A stretch of DNA of 64,000 nucleotides from Anopheles merus. Lineage: Eukaryota; Arthropoda; Insecta; Diptera; Culicidae. Positions within the stretch are counted from its first letter, which is position 1; each line of letters begins with the position of its first letter. Positions 14,585 to 26,200 of this stretch are shown here, piece by piece. Where the stretch lies: NCBI RefSeq assembly GCF_017562075.2, contig NC_054083.1, positions 40,593,255 to 40,657,254 of the forward strand, written 5' to 3'. A program made the position numbers and the translations under genes. The notes under the pieces were generated by a model that was not told where the DNA came from, ran no database searches, and saw only the letters and a program-made list of their open reading frames with translations.

Positions 14585-15757
14585 TTCATGCTTCTTCCTG
14601 TAGCGTTGGCTGAGTTTTGAAGCAAGCCTACGGAGTAGTTAAGCAAAAGCGACTGAATTTTGCTTCAAGTATCGCGCTGCGCCAGTCAAGATTAGCACAA
14701 CTTTTTTAATATAAACTTTTCCAATTCACGAGTAGCTGGAGCGGGTTTTTGCACTCCCACTTTGGTGGAATCATTAAACAAGGGTTACGACTGACGAGCA
14801 TGTTACTTATTGTTTTACATTTCAATCGATTTTGAGCCGTAAACTGTGATGTGATGTGGTGCCGAAAACGGACGCAAATGAGCCTTCCGTGGTGAATGAA
14901 CTGTGCAGGCTGAGCGATCGCTTGCGGCTTGCTCCACCAAGTGACACAGTTTTGGAAAGTCGCTTAAAACCCGTGTGAGCGAGATTATGAATTCATAAAG
15001 CCTTTTGCGAAAAGTTTTGTCATTAAATCGTATTTTGTTTTAAATGCTCGCGTTCAAAATTGAACCCATGTTGAACAACTCAACACCGTCGTTTAGTGTC
15101 GCCGTGGGAGAATCCATCCTCCAGCTGCACGTAAACCAGCAGCACACACTGCTCACGCCCACAAACACACACAAATCGGAATCGCTCCGGAACGCACTCC
15201 TGTACCAATAGAAATTAATTAGAATGTAGAACTTTCAATTGGATGGGTTCTACATTCTTACTAGAACCTTCTGGTGATCACGCTGGAAAACACGTGTTCT
15301 TTCGGGCGCGCAAAAGCATCGCGTAAAAGTAGCGCAAGATTGAAATTGATGATCGAAATAACCATTTCGCTGAGCGTGCGGTAGCCCGCCCGATGTAAGT
15401 GTAATGAACACGGGTTCCATCTAGCCCTAGTTCCCCAGCGGGAGGACAGTGGTGCCATGGTGGTTGCCTTTTTCTTTTGCACCGTATCGTTTTCTCCTTA
15501 CCCTCTGCTTTAATAATGGAAGATTGCATTAGCGGAGAAGCACCAATTAATTAATGGATTTTTTTTTTGCTAGATCAAATGCTACAGTAGAGTATGCGAG
15601 GTGAACCTTTCGTTGGAATAACTAGCGTAGATTAATATTGAACTACATGGTGCTGTTACACATATACATCGACTGGGAGTGCGTAGTTGTCTTTTAATAA
15701 GGGTAAATTTAAGAAATTTTGTCAGTAAATTGTCTTACAAATTGATTGGAAAACATT

Positions 15758-16139
15758 TACAGTAGAACATCGATTATCCGGGTAGCTCGGTACCGGACGG
15801 TTGCCGGTTTATCGATTTGCCCGGATAATGGTCCAAGAAATGTCAAATTCATATAAAATTATAAAATCCACTGATTACATGATTAATTCACCTGGAATCA
15901 ATCGATTAATCGTTAGTAAAATATTATTTTAATCAAAAATAATAGGTTTAACAACCATTCATGAACAAAAATTTATTTCTAAAATACCACTAGACACTAC
16001 AAAGCTGCACAACAAACTGGTTGCCCACTTGACTATCGCTGCAAGTGTTCGCCGTACGTTTGAGCATCTGTCACATTTATGCGCACGGTTAAGCCGCCCG
16101 CCGGTTAATCCGCCCCCGGATAATCGACGTTCTACTGTA
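15758..16139. mobile_element. pogo/Tigger-like MITE with TA duplication
   Basis: A 378-bp element (15760-16137) flanked on both sides by TA. The left end reads CAGTAGAACATCGATTATCC; the right end is its inverted copy with one change (CGTCGA for CATCGA). CAGTA.AAC.TCGATTATCCG is the terminal signature I recall for pogo/Tigger elements of the Tc1/mariner group, which insert at TA. Inside the ends, a second related pair occurs: GCCCGGATAA near 15819 and GCCGGTTAATCCGCC near 16099. No transposase frame fits in 378 bp, so this is a non-autonomous copy. Coding potential is absent and the copy appears intact at both ends. Confidence 0.9.
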
Positions 16140-18506
16140 TTGGAAAACTGTTGAAACAGAAAGAATGTTAAGTTCATCTTAATAATTTAGCAACTGCAGT
16201 AAAATAGATTAAGAATAATGTAGACAAATAATAACAAATACACGCTTGAGGTAATACATCAGAACTCTTAATTATTTCGTATTTATTTGTCGACAGTTAC
16301 GGATCGAAGACAGATCGAAGACTGAAGTAACAACTTCAACTTAAGATGGCCAACAGCTGCCAAACATGTTGCAAAGGATTAGTAGACGATTTAGATTAAA
16401 CCATCCAAGTGAAAAAAAGGCAGAAATACTCGTAATTGCTATGAAATAGAATTTTAGAAGGGAAAATAACTTTTAACATTAACTGTAGTCAACAGACAAA
16501 TGACGCCAATAAACATTCTCACTCAAGTGTTTCACTAAAACCAAGCCTATCGATTTACATCATTTGGTTCCAAAGATGATCATTATACTTTGTTAAATTA
16601 TATTAACGTTTCGAGAATGAAATAAAAATGATAATAGGTCCTGAATTAAGCCATTGGTTCGTCTTCAAATTTAGGAAATGAGCTCTATAGTTGTTTTTTC
16701 TCTGTATCATGCCTACTTCATGCCAGCAGATCTTTCATGTTAGACGCATTAAACGTGGCATACGGTAGCCGAGCCTTATGCTGAGCATCACAAACCAAGT
16801 TCAGATGCGAGCAAAAGCCCGACAAACCTATTAACGATCAACCTAACTGCCGGTCTGCAGTCTGGTAATGGTTACACTTTCTCCATGGACACAAGACCAC
16901 CCGAGCAACGACGCAGTGTATGCATTTTTTACTCCATAAAACCAATAACCCATTGGTGGCAAACCCACACTCACAGTTTTCTGGCATCATGCGCTACGTG
17001 CATGCCGGTGTTAGACTACACTTCTGGTAAAGAAAGTCTATTACTCGAAGACACCATGCGATGGGAGTTTTTGGTGGCAGCAGTAACAGCAACGAGCACA
17101 TCCCATAAACCTTATGCTCTTGAGCATCTGTACCGTGCCGATTACATCCCGAGTCCCGGAACGAGACCATGCAGCTCTAATGCACGGCATGGCTTAGGTT
17201 CCTCTGCAGCACTGGGCAGCATATTTTAAGCGATGCAACACGCACTGACTGGTTGGTTTTGGGGAGTGCGATCCATTTTACAATGCTACTCACGCTCTGT
17301 GTGGTCAAACGGGGAGGCAAACGTTCATTTGCAGCCTTACGAGAATGCGGGGCAAGTAGGTGAGCGGGGACAAGGGAGTGAGCACGCGGAGTGAACGATT
17401 TGTTACAGTTGTTCTTTTGCCCTATTGGTGGTTAGTTGTTTTTTTGAAGAGTTTTGTATTTCTCATCGTTTGCAAGAATGTTTGGTTGGTATTTGTCAAG
17501 GTTTTTTAACTTTTTTCCTTTTTCCAATTTTTTTGATTATTGATTACCTACTTATTTGTTTACTTATTTACTTTCTTGTTCTTCATAGTCTGTGAAGTTT
17601 TGTGTGCTTTTTAACTAAAATATACCTTTATTTCCTCATTTAACGGGATTTAATGTCTTCTTAATAGTTTCTCATGTTATGTTATCATCCTCGTATCTAG
17701 TTTTCATGACATTTTCATTCAATTTTGCCCATGACCCGGTGAGTGGTAAACTCTACATTTGTTCATCCAAAGCGCTTTATGGTGTATAAATTGCGACAAG
17801 ATGCAGTCTTGGACGGTGCATCTAGTTCACATTTGTAGGCGAGCTCGTCTGTTACCACTCTACATTGGGCGGCAAAGCACAAACCTTAAATCCTTATTCC
17901 CTTTCCACCTACCTCCATCAACCAACGGCTGCAGGGGGTGTTTTATCAGCTTTCCTGCCGGCGACAGACAGCCACGTCGTATTTCGCAGGCATCACCAAT
18001 AGACAATATTGTTGATATCCCTGTACCACAGTCACGGCACGTGTTGGTGTGTAGGATGATTCCGTGAGGATGGCAATTTGAATGCGTGCGATGTGTGAGC
18101 TGTCGAGGTTTACTTGTTTCTGTAAAATCTCACACGCTTCTTCATTATTCCATCAGGGGCTCCGAACAAGAGAGGTTTTCTTTCTACCCACCAGAAAGAT
18201 GTGATGGAATGGGGGAGAGTGATTCAATTCGGTTACGCTGTTACTGTTCTGTTGACCGTGGCGAATCCAGCGCATTCAAAGGCGTCACACGAGTTGAGGG
18301 AATTTATACTAGCTGATGTATTGTGGCGGTCATGTCAGCCGTACGTGGACGAGGCAGAAATTCAACTCGTACTTCATACACAGTTACTGCATTATTATCT
18401 TCTAGTTGGAATGAGCTGTGGAATTATGACGAACATTTGCAGTGGAAGACTTATTTATTACCATGAAGTCGAATAGACATCCGGCTCATGGGGACATCGG
18501 AGGACC
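16140..18506. other. Intergenic, no gene seen
   Basis: No supported gene. A T-rich, A-poor tract on the plus strand runs from about 17425 to 17720. Its complement carries AAGTAAATAAGTAAA, which also occurs directly at about 13503-13517 inside an A-rich tract of the opposite orientation. Confidence 0.6.
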
Positions 18507-18613
18507 GTCTAATGTACGATAAACAAAGTTGCACTGAGGGGTAGGGGAGTCTAATGTATGTCGACCAAAGTTGCGCAGGGGAAGGGAGTCTTTTGTTTGA
18601 CGACCAAAGTTGG
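18507..18613. repeat. Degenerate tandem repeat, about 2.6 units of 40 bp
   Basis: Three successive units begin at 18507, 18549 and 18588 with GTCTAATGTA, GTCTAATGTA and GTCTTTTGTT. Each contains ACCAAAGTTG or AACAAAGTTG about 20 bases in; the first two then carry a G-rich end (GAGGGGTAGGGGA, AGGGGAAGGGA). The array stops 20 bases before the left end of the MITE-like element at 18634. Confidence 0.75.
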
Positions 18614-18633
18614 AGTCTGTTACCGTTTATTAC

Positions 18634-19099
18634 AACCCAGGCTGGACGCAATTGCCAAACTTGCATGCAAAAATTGAAAATCCAGGTTGAATACAAGTCT
18701 TTAAATTGCATACAAAATAATGTAAACATTGTTATTCGCCGCATGCAAGCTGTTAATCCACATTAATCTGACATTTCATTTCCATCATAATAATTTTAAT
18801 TTCTTCAGCAGGATTTTCAAAGCGACTTAAGCTGGATTAAGTTTGACAGAGGTGAATAACTATGTGCACATTCGAAAGTGACCCTGTATAACCCAGGTTG
18901 CATGCAAATCTTTAAATTTCATGCAAAATGAGTAAAAAATCGTCAGAATTGGAGTACGCATTAAGTAAAACTCATTTTATAATGTTAAACCATTCAAATT
19001 TTAAAAAACAATTTCATTTTATCGTACTCTATTTCCCAATCGGGGCGAGATTTTCAGTACTTTTGCATACAATTTTAAGACTTGCGTCCAACGTGGGTT
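18634..19099. mobile_element. MITE-like element, copy B, with nested inverted repeat
   Basis: The outer ends form an imperfect inverted repeat: AACCCAGGCTGGACGCAA at 18634-18651, and on the other strand AACCCACGTTGGACGCAA ending at 19099; both are followed inward by TTG[C/T]ATGCAAAA. Inside, two direct copies of a 38-base word (18683-18720 and 18893-18930) contain CTTTAAATT. Nested at about 18719-18873 is a second inverted repeat, AATGTAAACATTGTTATTC against GTGAATAACTATGTGCACATT, which is the end motif of the copy at 10336-11136. No transposase coding. No clear target-site duplication. Confidence 0.65.
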
Positions 19100-19145
19100 A
19101 GAAGATCTTTTCGCCCAGGTATCTTAATCGTTTTCAAGCATCAAC

Positions 19146-19270
19146 CCCAACACGCAAAAGCTCACTTTCGCCGCGATTTACGACCAAGCGAAAATAAAAA
19201 GTTTAGGATTTGTATGGGGCGAACAAATAAGTTCGTAAATCGTGGTGAAAGTGAGCTTTTGCGGGTTGGG
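19146..19270. repeat. Long foldback hairpin
   Basis: Arms 19146-19185 and 19231-19270 are reverse complements at 36 of 40 positions, around a 45-base loop. The central word CGCAAAAGCTCACTTTC is intact in both arms. If transcribed from the plus strand, two of the four mismatches become G-U pairs, leaving a nearly continuous stem. The size suits either a miniature foldback element or a small-RNA precursor. I recognise no known microRNA in it. Confidence 0.75.
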
Positions 19271-19767
19271 ATTGCACAAGGTAGCTGGAACTGGAGATTG
19301 AACTTTTATGGCCTAATTACCGTGCAACCAGACATTCCGCGAAATGGCGTCACGCCGTGAAATTAAAATCTCTGACATTTGATGATATTCGATGAGAATT
19401 TCATAAAAAACAATCAGTTTTACGGTGAATATAGCTACACATTTAACTCATGTACGTACTGGTACATGATTTTCCTTCAGGTCGAACAGGTCGAGAAATA
19501 TATCGCAGATTTATTGCATTCGATGAATTGAGGTATCATCAACGTTTTCAATCACCATGTCGTAGCCTTGGCATTCAATTTGGGAAAGTGTACCACGGTC
19601 TAGAGATACATTGTGCAATCCTGTAATAGTCCCATCGTATGACACACACTGTCTGCCCCACCGAATACTAGGGTGAGGGTGGACTTCAGTGGGACAAAAT
19701 GAAATTGAACAATAATTCCGTATGCAAACCGGCATAAAGGTTGAGTTGTTCATGTGTCTCCTATTCG

Positions 19768-19806
19768 TATAAAACGCATCAGCAACCCCAACAGTAGCAT
19801 CAGTCG
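19768..19806 (+). promoter_or_regulatory. TATA box and initiator of the 19882 gene
   Basis: TATAAAA lies at 19768-19774 and the initiator TCAGTC at 19800-19805. The initiator A (19802) is 34 nt after the first T. The 5' UTR would be 80 nt to the ATG at 19882. The spacing matches four other cuticular-region promoters in this window. Confidence 0.75.
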
Positions 19807-19881
19807 CTTCACAGCAATCTAACAAACAAACTTCAAAAGCCTTTCGAACGTCAGAGTTCCCCACAAACCCCAACAAGCATC

Positions 19882-20297
19882 ATGTCTGCCAAGATTGTGG
19901 TAAGTGTCCTTTACTCCTTCGAAGCTGTTCTAGTCGAGAATTTTAAATCTTTAAATCCATCCCACTCCTTAAGATCTGCCTGGTTGTGTGCGTGTTCCGT
20001 GCTGCTTCGGCTGGTATTGTTCCAGTGGCAGCTCCTCTTGCTGCGGCCGGAGTCGTCGCACCGTACGCCACCTCCTACAACGCGCACACCGTCAACCATG
20101 CGGTAGCGGCCCCGGTCGTTGCGGCTGCTCCGGCCGTCGTTGCTGCCCCGGCGGCACGCTTCGTAGCTCCGGCTGCTCCTGCTCTGGCATACACTGCTGC
20201 GGGACTGCCAGCTTACAGTGCCTACACTGCGGGCGGTCTGCCAGGCTTCGGTGCCTACTCGGCCTACACTGGACTGCCCGCTCCGTACGTGTTCTAA
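19882..20297 (+). CDS. Small Ala-rich secreted protein, CPLC-like cuticular
   Basis: Two exons: 19882-19899 (six codons, donor GTAAGT) and 19974-20297, joined in phase 0 across a 74-bp intron. The product is 113 residues. Residues 1-19 form a signal peptide (hydrophobic core VICLVVCVF, cleavage near AASAG). The mature part is low complexity, rich in Ala, Val, Pro and Tyr, with repeated AAPAVVAAPAA-type words and a Gly/Tyr-rich tail (AGLPAYSAYTAGGLPGFGAYSAY). It has no chitin-binding Rebers-Riddiford domain and no retinin domain. The tiny first exon, signal-peptide intron, TATA promoter and composition are those of insect low-complexity cuticular genes. A structural role in cuticle or eggshell is inferred. 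No canonical polyadenylation signal was seen close downstream. Naming the exact CPLC subfamily is not possible by eye. Confidence 0.8.
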
Positions 20298-23200
20298 GGC
20301 ACGCGTTGAAGCACACACATTGGCAAGGACTGAACATTGGGGTTCTGTCAAGACACTGCTGATCGTTCGTACTGATACTCTCTTCCTGCATCTATGATCT
20401 TTTGTAAATACCATTCTTCGTACTTAACTCAAATCTTGTCACAATCAAAATATAACGCCTTTTTAGAAGGACCGCTCCTAAACATGGACGAATGCTTTAC
20501 ATATCTGTTAAGTGCATCCGAAAACCACATCTTAAAAGAATTCTTGGCGTATTATTATCGAATTTGCTCCTTCTAGTACTCGTTCACACAGGTCCCTTAT
20601 AAAGCTAGCCCGAGTCTAGTGCCCAAAGTCAACGATAATTGCCTACTCAATTGCCACTAATCTAATCGATGTCGTACACCGACCAATCGAACCATTTTTA
20701 TCGAACGAACTAATTATGCCTATTATAATAATTAAGCTCAATGAATTCGCTCACACACACAAGCCAACCAACCTAGCCATTGATCGATAAGGGCTCAAGC
20801 CCCCGAAACCGGCCCAACAGTCACGCTAGGGCAAGGGGTTTTTCTACTCGAGCATTGGCCAATGCTGGCTGACGGTCTGGTGACCTTGTGATGGATCGAA
20901 AAACTAATTCCAGCTTCAATCTCAAAAGCACTGCTCGAAGGTCTGCACCGATAGTGTCAACTCATCGTGTAACAATTATAAACAAGATGCCAAAGATTAC
21001 GTGACCGAACTCATGCATGTCTTGTACAAACGGGGGTTTATAAACTTAAAGGGCTCTACTATACCTTCATGCCCATGGTTGGCAAGCAATGGTGTGATTT
21101 TATACCACAAAGATGTCCAATCAGACTGGCGATGAATAACAGAGCACCGGTGATGGACGAAGATCGTGATTGCAGATCATGTTCTGATGCTCGATCGCGT
21201 TCACAGCTTAAAGGTTTAGCTTGGGATAAATCAATCCTACGCCACACCACAGCACCAAGCCCCCCGACATACCGCAACAGCTGTTGGCGGCGGGTCAAGC
21301 CCTTTCGAGCTGACCGTGAGTTATGCTGAAGAGCAATTGAGCGAGCGCTTGCCAAGCAGCTGCGCTCTGTAAGATGTTCGAATTTTTGCTACACATTTCA
21401 GGTCCCGTTCGAACTTTGCCGCCTTTCTGCCCTGCAGGAGCAGACGGAGCATGCCCTTTCAAAAAAAAAAAGCACACAATGTAGCACACACTCCGAGTGA
21501 TATGTGTGGACGGGCGAAAAGCCGTACCAAAAGACCCTATTTGTAGGTCACCGAAATGCACCGCCGTTTGTGTTGTGCAACCCGTGTCAATCGATAAAAT
21601 TGAGTTTATTTTCAATTTTCTCCGACAGTTAGCGGCCCTTTTAGGCCGGCAAATGAACGATTATGGGTCGCCCAGCACTCCTGCGACCACCAGGCAACGC
21701 GTAACGAGCTCCAGTGGCGGAGACCACGCGAATGACCTTCCGATTAAGAAGTTTAATTTCCTCCCCGTGCTGACTGTCGCCCGTCGATGGAGCGGTGGAA
21801 AAAAATGGAAAAGGCATTAATGTAACAGAACGTGATCGTGCGTGATGACGATCGATGATGGAGGGAGAGAGAGAGAGACTAATTATCGATAATTTGTTGA
21901 ATGTTCTTAGTCCGGAGACACACACTACCGGACTTGACTACTTGGGACCTGCCTGTTCGTGATTCACACGGAACAATATCCTACTTGAGTCATGGCCGTT
22001 GAACTATTTTTAGCGCTCGAGTGCAGTTTTCACACGAACTTTTATGATCGATCACGGCGCAGCTTGAAGGAAGGCTGTAGCTAAAGGCTCTTGAGCTTAA
22101 GGAAGTAATCAACGTCTCGCCCAACAATGCCATACACGTATAAAATTGTGTCCTTTACGTTTTGTTTTCATTATTAAAAGTCTTGTCCGATCTTATTAGG
22201 AATTACTTTGCTTTTTCCCATGTTTGAGAAGGATCTGTTGATGAAATTGTTCTGTTCTATGGACAGACCTTTTAGATGTGTAAAGGGAGAAGTTACGAGG
22301 AGTCATACGAGAGGAGTTGTTTTTACTTTAGTGTTCTAATAGTTTCTAGGTACCAGTGGTTATCTTTAAGTAATGTTCGGAGGCTCTCTAAATAGAGTTA
22401 TATGATGATGAAACAGTGACACAGTGAGCCTGAAATCTTTTATAAAAACGAAGATCATCCTGAAATATTTTGATCCATTCAAGACCTCGAATTTATACCA
22501 ACTTTACCGTCGATCATCATCCTGGTGTACTTGAATTGTCCTTCATCTGTGTAATATCTCGTGTAAATGAAGCAAAGGATTAATACACCCAACAATCTCC
22601 ATTCTCACTTCAGCCAATCAGTCCACTTACTGTTAATCCAACGTTGAGACCATTTAGTAGCCACTACGGATAATCGCACATATCCATTCATGGTCCAAGA
22701 CAGTAACTTGTTCCTACACAACCATAAATTAATTCTTTCCACACGTGATTCAGTTCAATTCTTAAGCGCTGTCCTTCATCCAGGTAACAAGATACTTAGC
22801 TGCGAGTGGCTTACGGCAAACTGAGCAATAATCTCCCAGAACATGAGTCGGCAGCGTAAAGCCGGCACTGCACTGTCGGCTGCAAGCCAATCAATAAATT
22901 TGCTCGCCAAAATGACGCTTGTGCTGCCCGCGAGCAGTTCATAGGTCGCACCGGCCAACCGCAAACTCGCCCAAGTGCACCGATCGCAACGCAACGACCC
23001 TTCGAAGGACCGGCCAAGAACTGTCAATAACCTGCGAGGGTTCTATTGCTCCGCTCGTCGTGTACACCGGCACCGGGAAAAGTGATCGCGATCGCATACG
23101 CGTTTAACTCGCCCGATGATAATGCAAATTCGCGGTGCGCCACGCGCTAGAAATTCCCTGCAAAAACTTCACCCAAAGAGTGTCTGCTGCTGCTGCTGCT

Positions 23201-26200
23201 GCAGCCGCTGCTGTGGGACGAATCGCCCCAGGGACTATTAATCAATTTTATAGCATTCTCATAAATGTTATGAAATGCGTCGCGGCAAGCGGCGTCGTGG
23301 CGGCTGGCCGATTGTGATCTCCCCTCAGACCGAGGCGAGACCGGTGGACCAGTTTCTGCTGAGAATATTGTAACGCTACGAGTATATTCACTACATGTTT
23401 GAGGTGGGTACCCGGACGAACGCTGGTATGTTTGCAGAAAACACACCACCGCACACTTTGAGCTTCGTTAGCTGATTGGAGCACCCTAGCAGTAAAACAC
23501 TTCACAGTCAAAGAACCGCTGAGAGCTGAGAATATGATTTATCGACTTTACGTCCCACTGCCAGAATCATTCCCCTGCCTCAGCGGGCTTTTTTCCACCG
23601 CCATCAAAGCTTGCGTAATTGAACTGGACCGGAGCGATTGCACGTTCTTTGTTTCAATTCGACCCATTCCATCTGTCATGCTGCCACGTGACACGCTCCA
23701 AGTGCTCGGCAACGACCTCAAAGGGTGTAGAACACAAACAGCCGTGATAAGCATCGTGGGGTGAGCGATATCGAGTGCCGTTGTGTTTTTTCTTCTTCTG
23801 TTGGGCATTCCACACCGTGCAATTATTGAGCGTCGCAAAGAATTAGGAACAATTTATCATCCCTTTAAAGGTAAATCCTTAACCAGCATGGTGGTGCGGC
23901 CACTCACAAGCCATTGTCACCTCCGAATCGGAGTCGGGTGATCGGGGCGGTCCGTCCGATCGCCATATACGCGTGCGTCTATTTGTGGCAATCTTAGATG
24001 TGATTTAATTGATCGCGACCCAGTCGAACGATTGCTCGGTGGCTTTGGTTGCTTGTTTGTAGGAAGTGGGCTTGCTTGGTAGAATGATTCAGCAACAAAG
24101 GCTGTAAAGACTTTCTTTCGTGTTCTATTCGAAAATTCTTGCTCCAATAGCCCCCTCCACAACGGCAAACATTCCAGACCCAATTAGATCCCTTTCAGCA
24201 CAACATCATTTCAATCAAACCAGACGTAAAAGCAAGCTCTGCCTGTGTGTCGACGGTGTTGCGTTTGTGCGAAGCAAGCGATAATGTCACCCCGCTAACA
24301 ACACCGGGCAGGTCGCTTTATCGTTGACATGACAGTACTCCGCTCGGATCGCAAGAGCACTCCACCAAAGTCCCTTTCGTTTGCGTTCGGCATAACAAGC
24401 ACAACCAGGGAGGCTCGTTTGGCAGGCGAAAAGGGAAGCTCAACCGTTGCCGTCCACCACGGTTACGCTCGAGCGCCCGGTTTCGGCCCTAAGATGTAAA
24501 AGTTGAGCCTGGACGGTGTACAACTCGAGCGGCTTACGCACAGCAGCGCGCTGCCGATCACCCGATCCGGCCAATTGAATGCAATGTTGCAATTTACAGT
24601 GATTAAATTTATAATAAAGTCTTGGAACGCTCCAGCGTCCACCGTTGGTCGTTGGACAACCGCAAACAAAACGTTACCATTAGGATTTAATTTTGTCAAC
24701 CCAATCGGACCCGTTGATCGTGTGTGTGTGTGTGTGTGGGTGTATGTGTGTGCATGTGCGGTTGTGGTACAAATCTGTGCACGTACATGATTGGTGGGCG
24801 ATCGGTAAAAAGGTGACACTTTGCCGTATTTGCATTTGCCCCAGTCCGTTTCGCTTGCATGGTCAATCTGCACAAATTTAACCTTCGCTGTAATAAGTTT
24901 GTATCGATCGTGACACGCTCTGAAGGTTTCGGGACTATGGAGGATTAAGGATATTTTGCCAAAATGCCTTATAAACTTTTAGTTGTCAACTAAAATAGAA
25001 CACCGTTTAAGCGACAAAGGTTAAGGACTTTGCACTCAGATAAAGCTACTAGCAACTACTCCCATCTTAAAAAAAGGGAAAAACAATCGTGCTGACAAGA
25101 TTAAACAAACCATTCGACACCGTTCAAACACAACCTGTTCTTTATGCACACACACACACTGCGCATACAATCGCCTACCGGGCGCGCTTAACGATTTGCG
25201 CGTACGCTCGAGTTGCGCGAGTGAACGCAAGCTTTCACGAATTTATTAGGTGCGTAAGCGCGTCAAGCGCAACACAAAAAAAAACGCACACGAACAGATT
25301 TATTGGCTGCAGGAAGGGTTGACCGCGTTCACTAACGCACTCACAGGAAGTGGATATAATTTCACATGCTTACGCATGTTGCTTGTTAAGTTTTTTTTTT
25401 CTAACTGTGTGATCCACTCTCCTTTCCAATACTTTGTAACGACGCTGTGTGTGTGTGTGTATGTGCAGCTTTTTTGAATGATAAATATGCTTCTGATAAG
25501 ATTCAAACTGGTTGCTCTCGTGGTTAGTTGTGGCAACACCCACCTTTTATGCACCAGTTGACTTCTGCGCAAGATCGATCGCGGTGTCAGCGGGTCGAGC
25601 AGCGGGCACGAGCTGCAATTAACCGGCCAGCAGCCGCGTCCCATGCACGAATCGACAGCGTGGCGAAGATCGATCGGTCACGCGAAACCGTTCTCCCGCC
25701 TTGTCGCGGTGCCCTTTTGCGCCAGAAGCCGCCCGCCGTGTGCCAGGTGACAAGGCGTAAAGACGCTGTAAAGCCGGCTGGAAACATGAGACAACCTCCT
25801 CCGGTCGTGGTGGTCTCTCCATTTCGGTTCCTTCACATTCAAATTCGAACATCCTGGGAGAGCCTGCAACACACATAAAATCGCCGCCTCGATGAACGTC
25901 TAATTATTTAATCAGCATCAAAATAGGAAAATTGTCGATAATTGCTAGTGTGCGGGCAAACGCTCCCGGCAAAACGATGGCCATGATGATGGTGAAGGTG
26001 TGCTTGTGCTTCTAAGTCAGCTTGTGGCCGGCATCTTCTTACACCCGAAAAAGCAACACGAAACACGAGCAAAGAACACGGTAGGAAGTGATGGAATTTT
26101 GTGCACACAAAAAAAACAACTCTTTTTCCACACGCTTTGGTCTTCATAACAACCCTCTGCTGTAGCTAAAAAAAAAATAAATACACGGGCGTGTGTGTCT

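Larger units (their letters stand above)
11137..15759. other. Intergenic, no gene seen, simple repeats
   Basis: No supported gene. Contents: a (CA)n run near 11621-11634, the (GA)n tract at 12416-12459, a T run near 12979-12994, an A-rich, T-poor tract from about 13450 to 13935 and a C run at 14548-14584. The long frames near 11818-12226 and 12843-13283 have no recognisable domain. Confidence 0.6.

Noticed and set aside
19511..19876. 121-codon minus-strand frame upstream of the 19882 gene
   Set aside because: Its composition is protein-like, but it runs antisense through the TATA box, initiator and 5' UTR of the 19882 gene and has no family resemblance.
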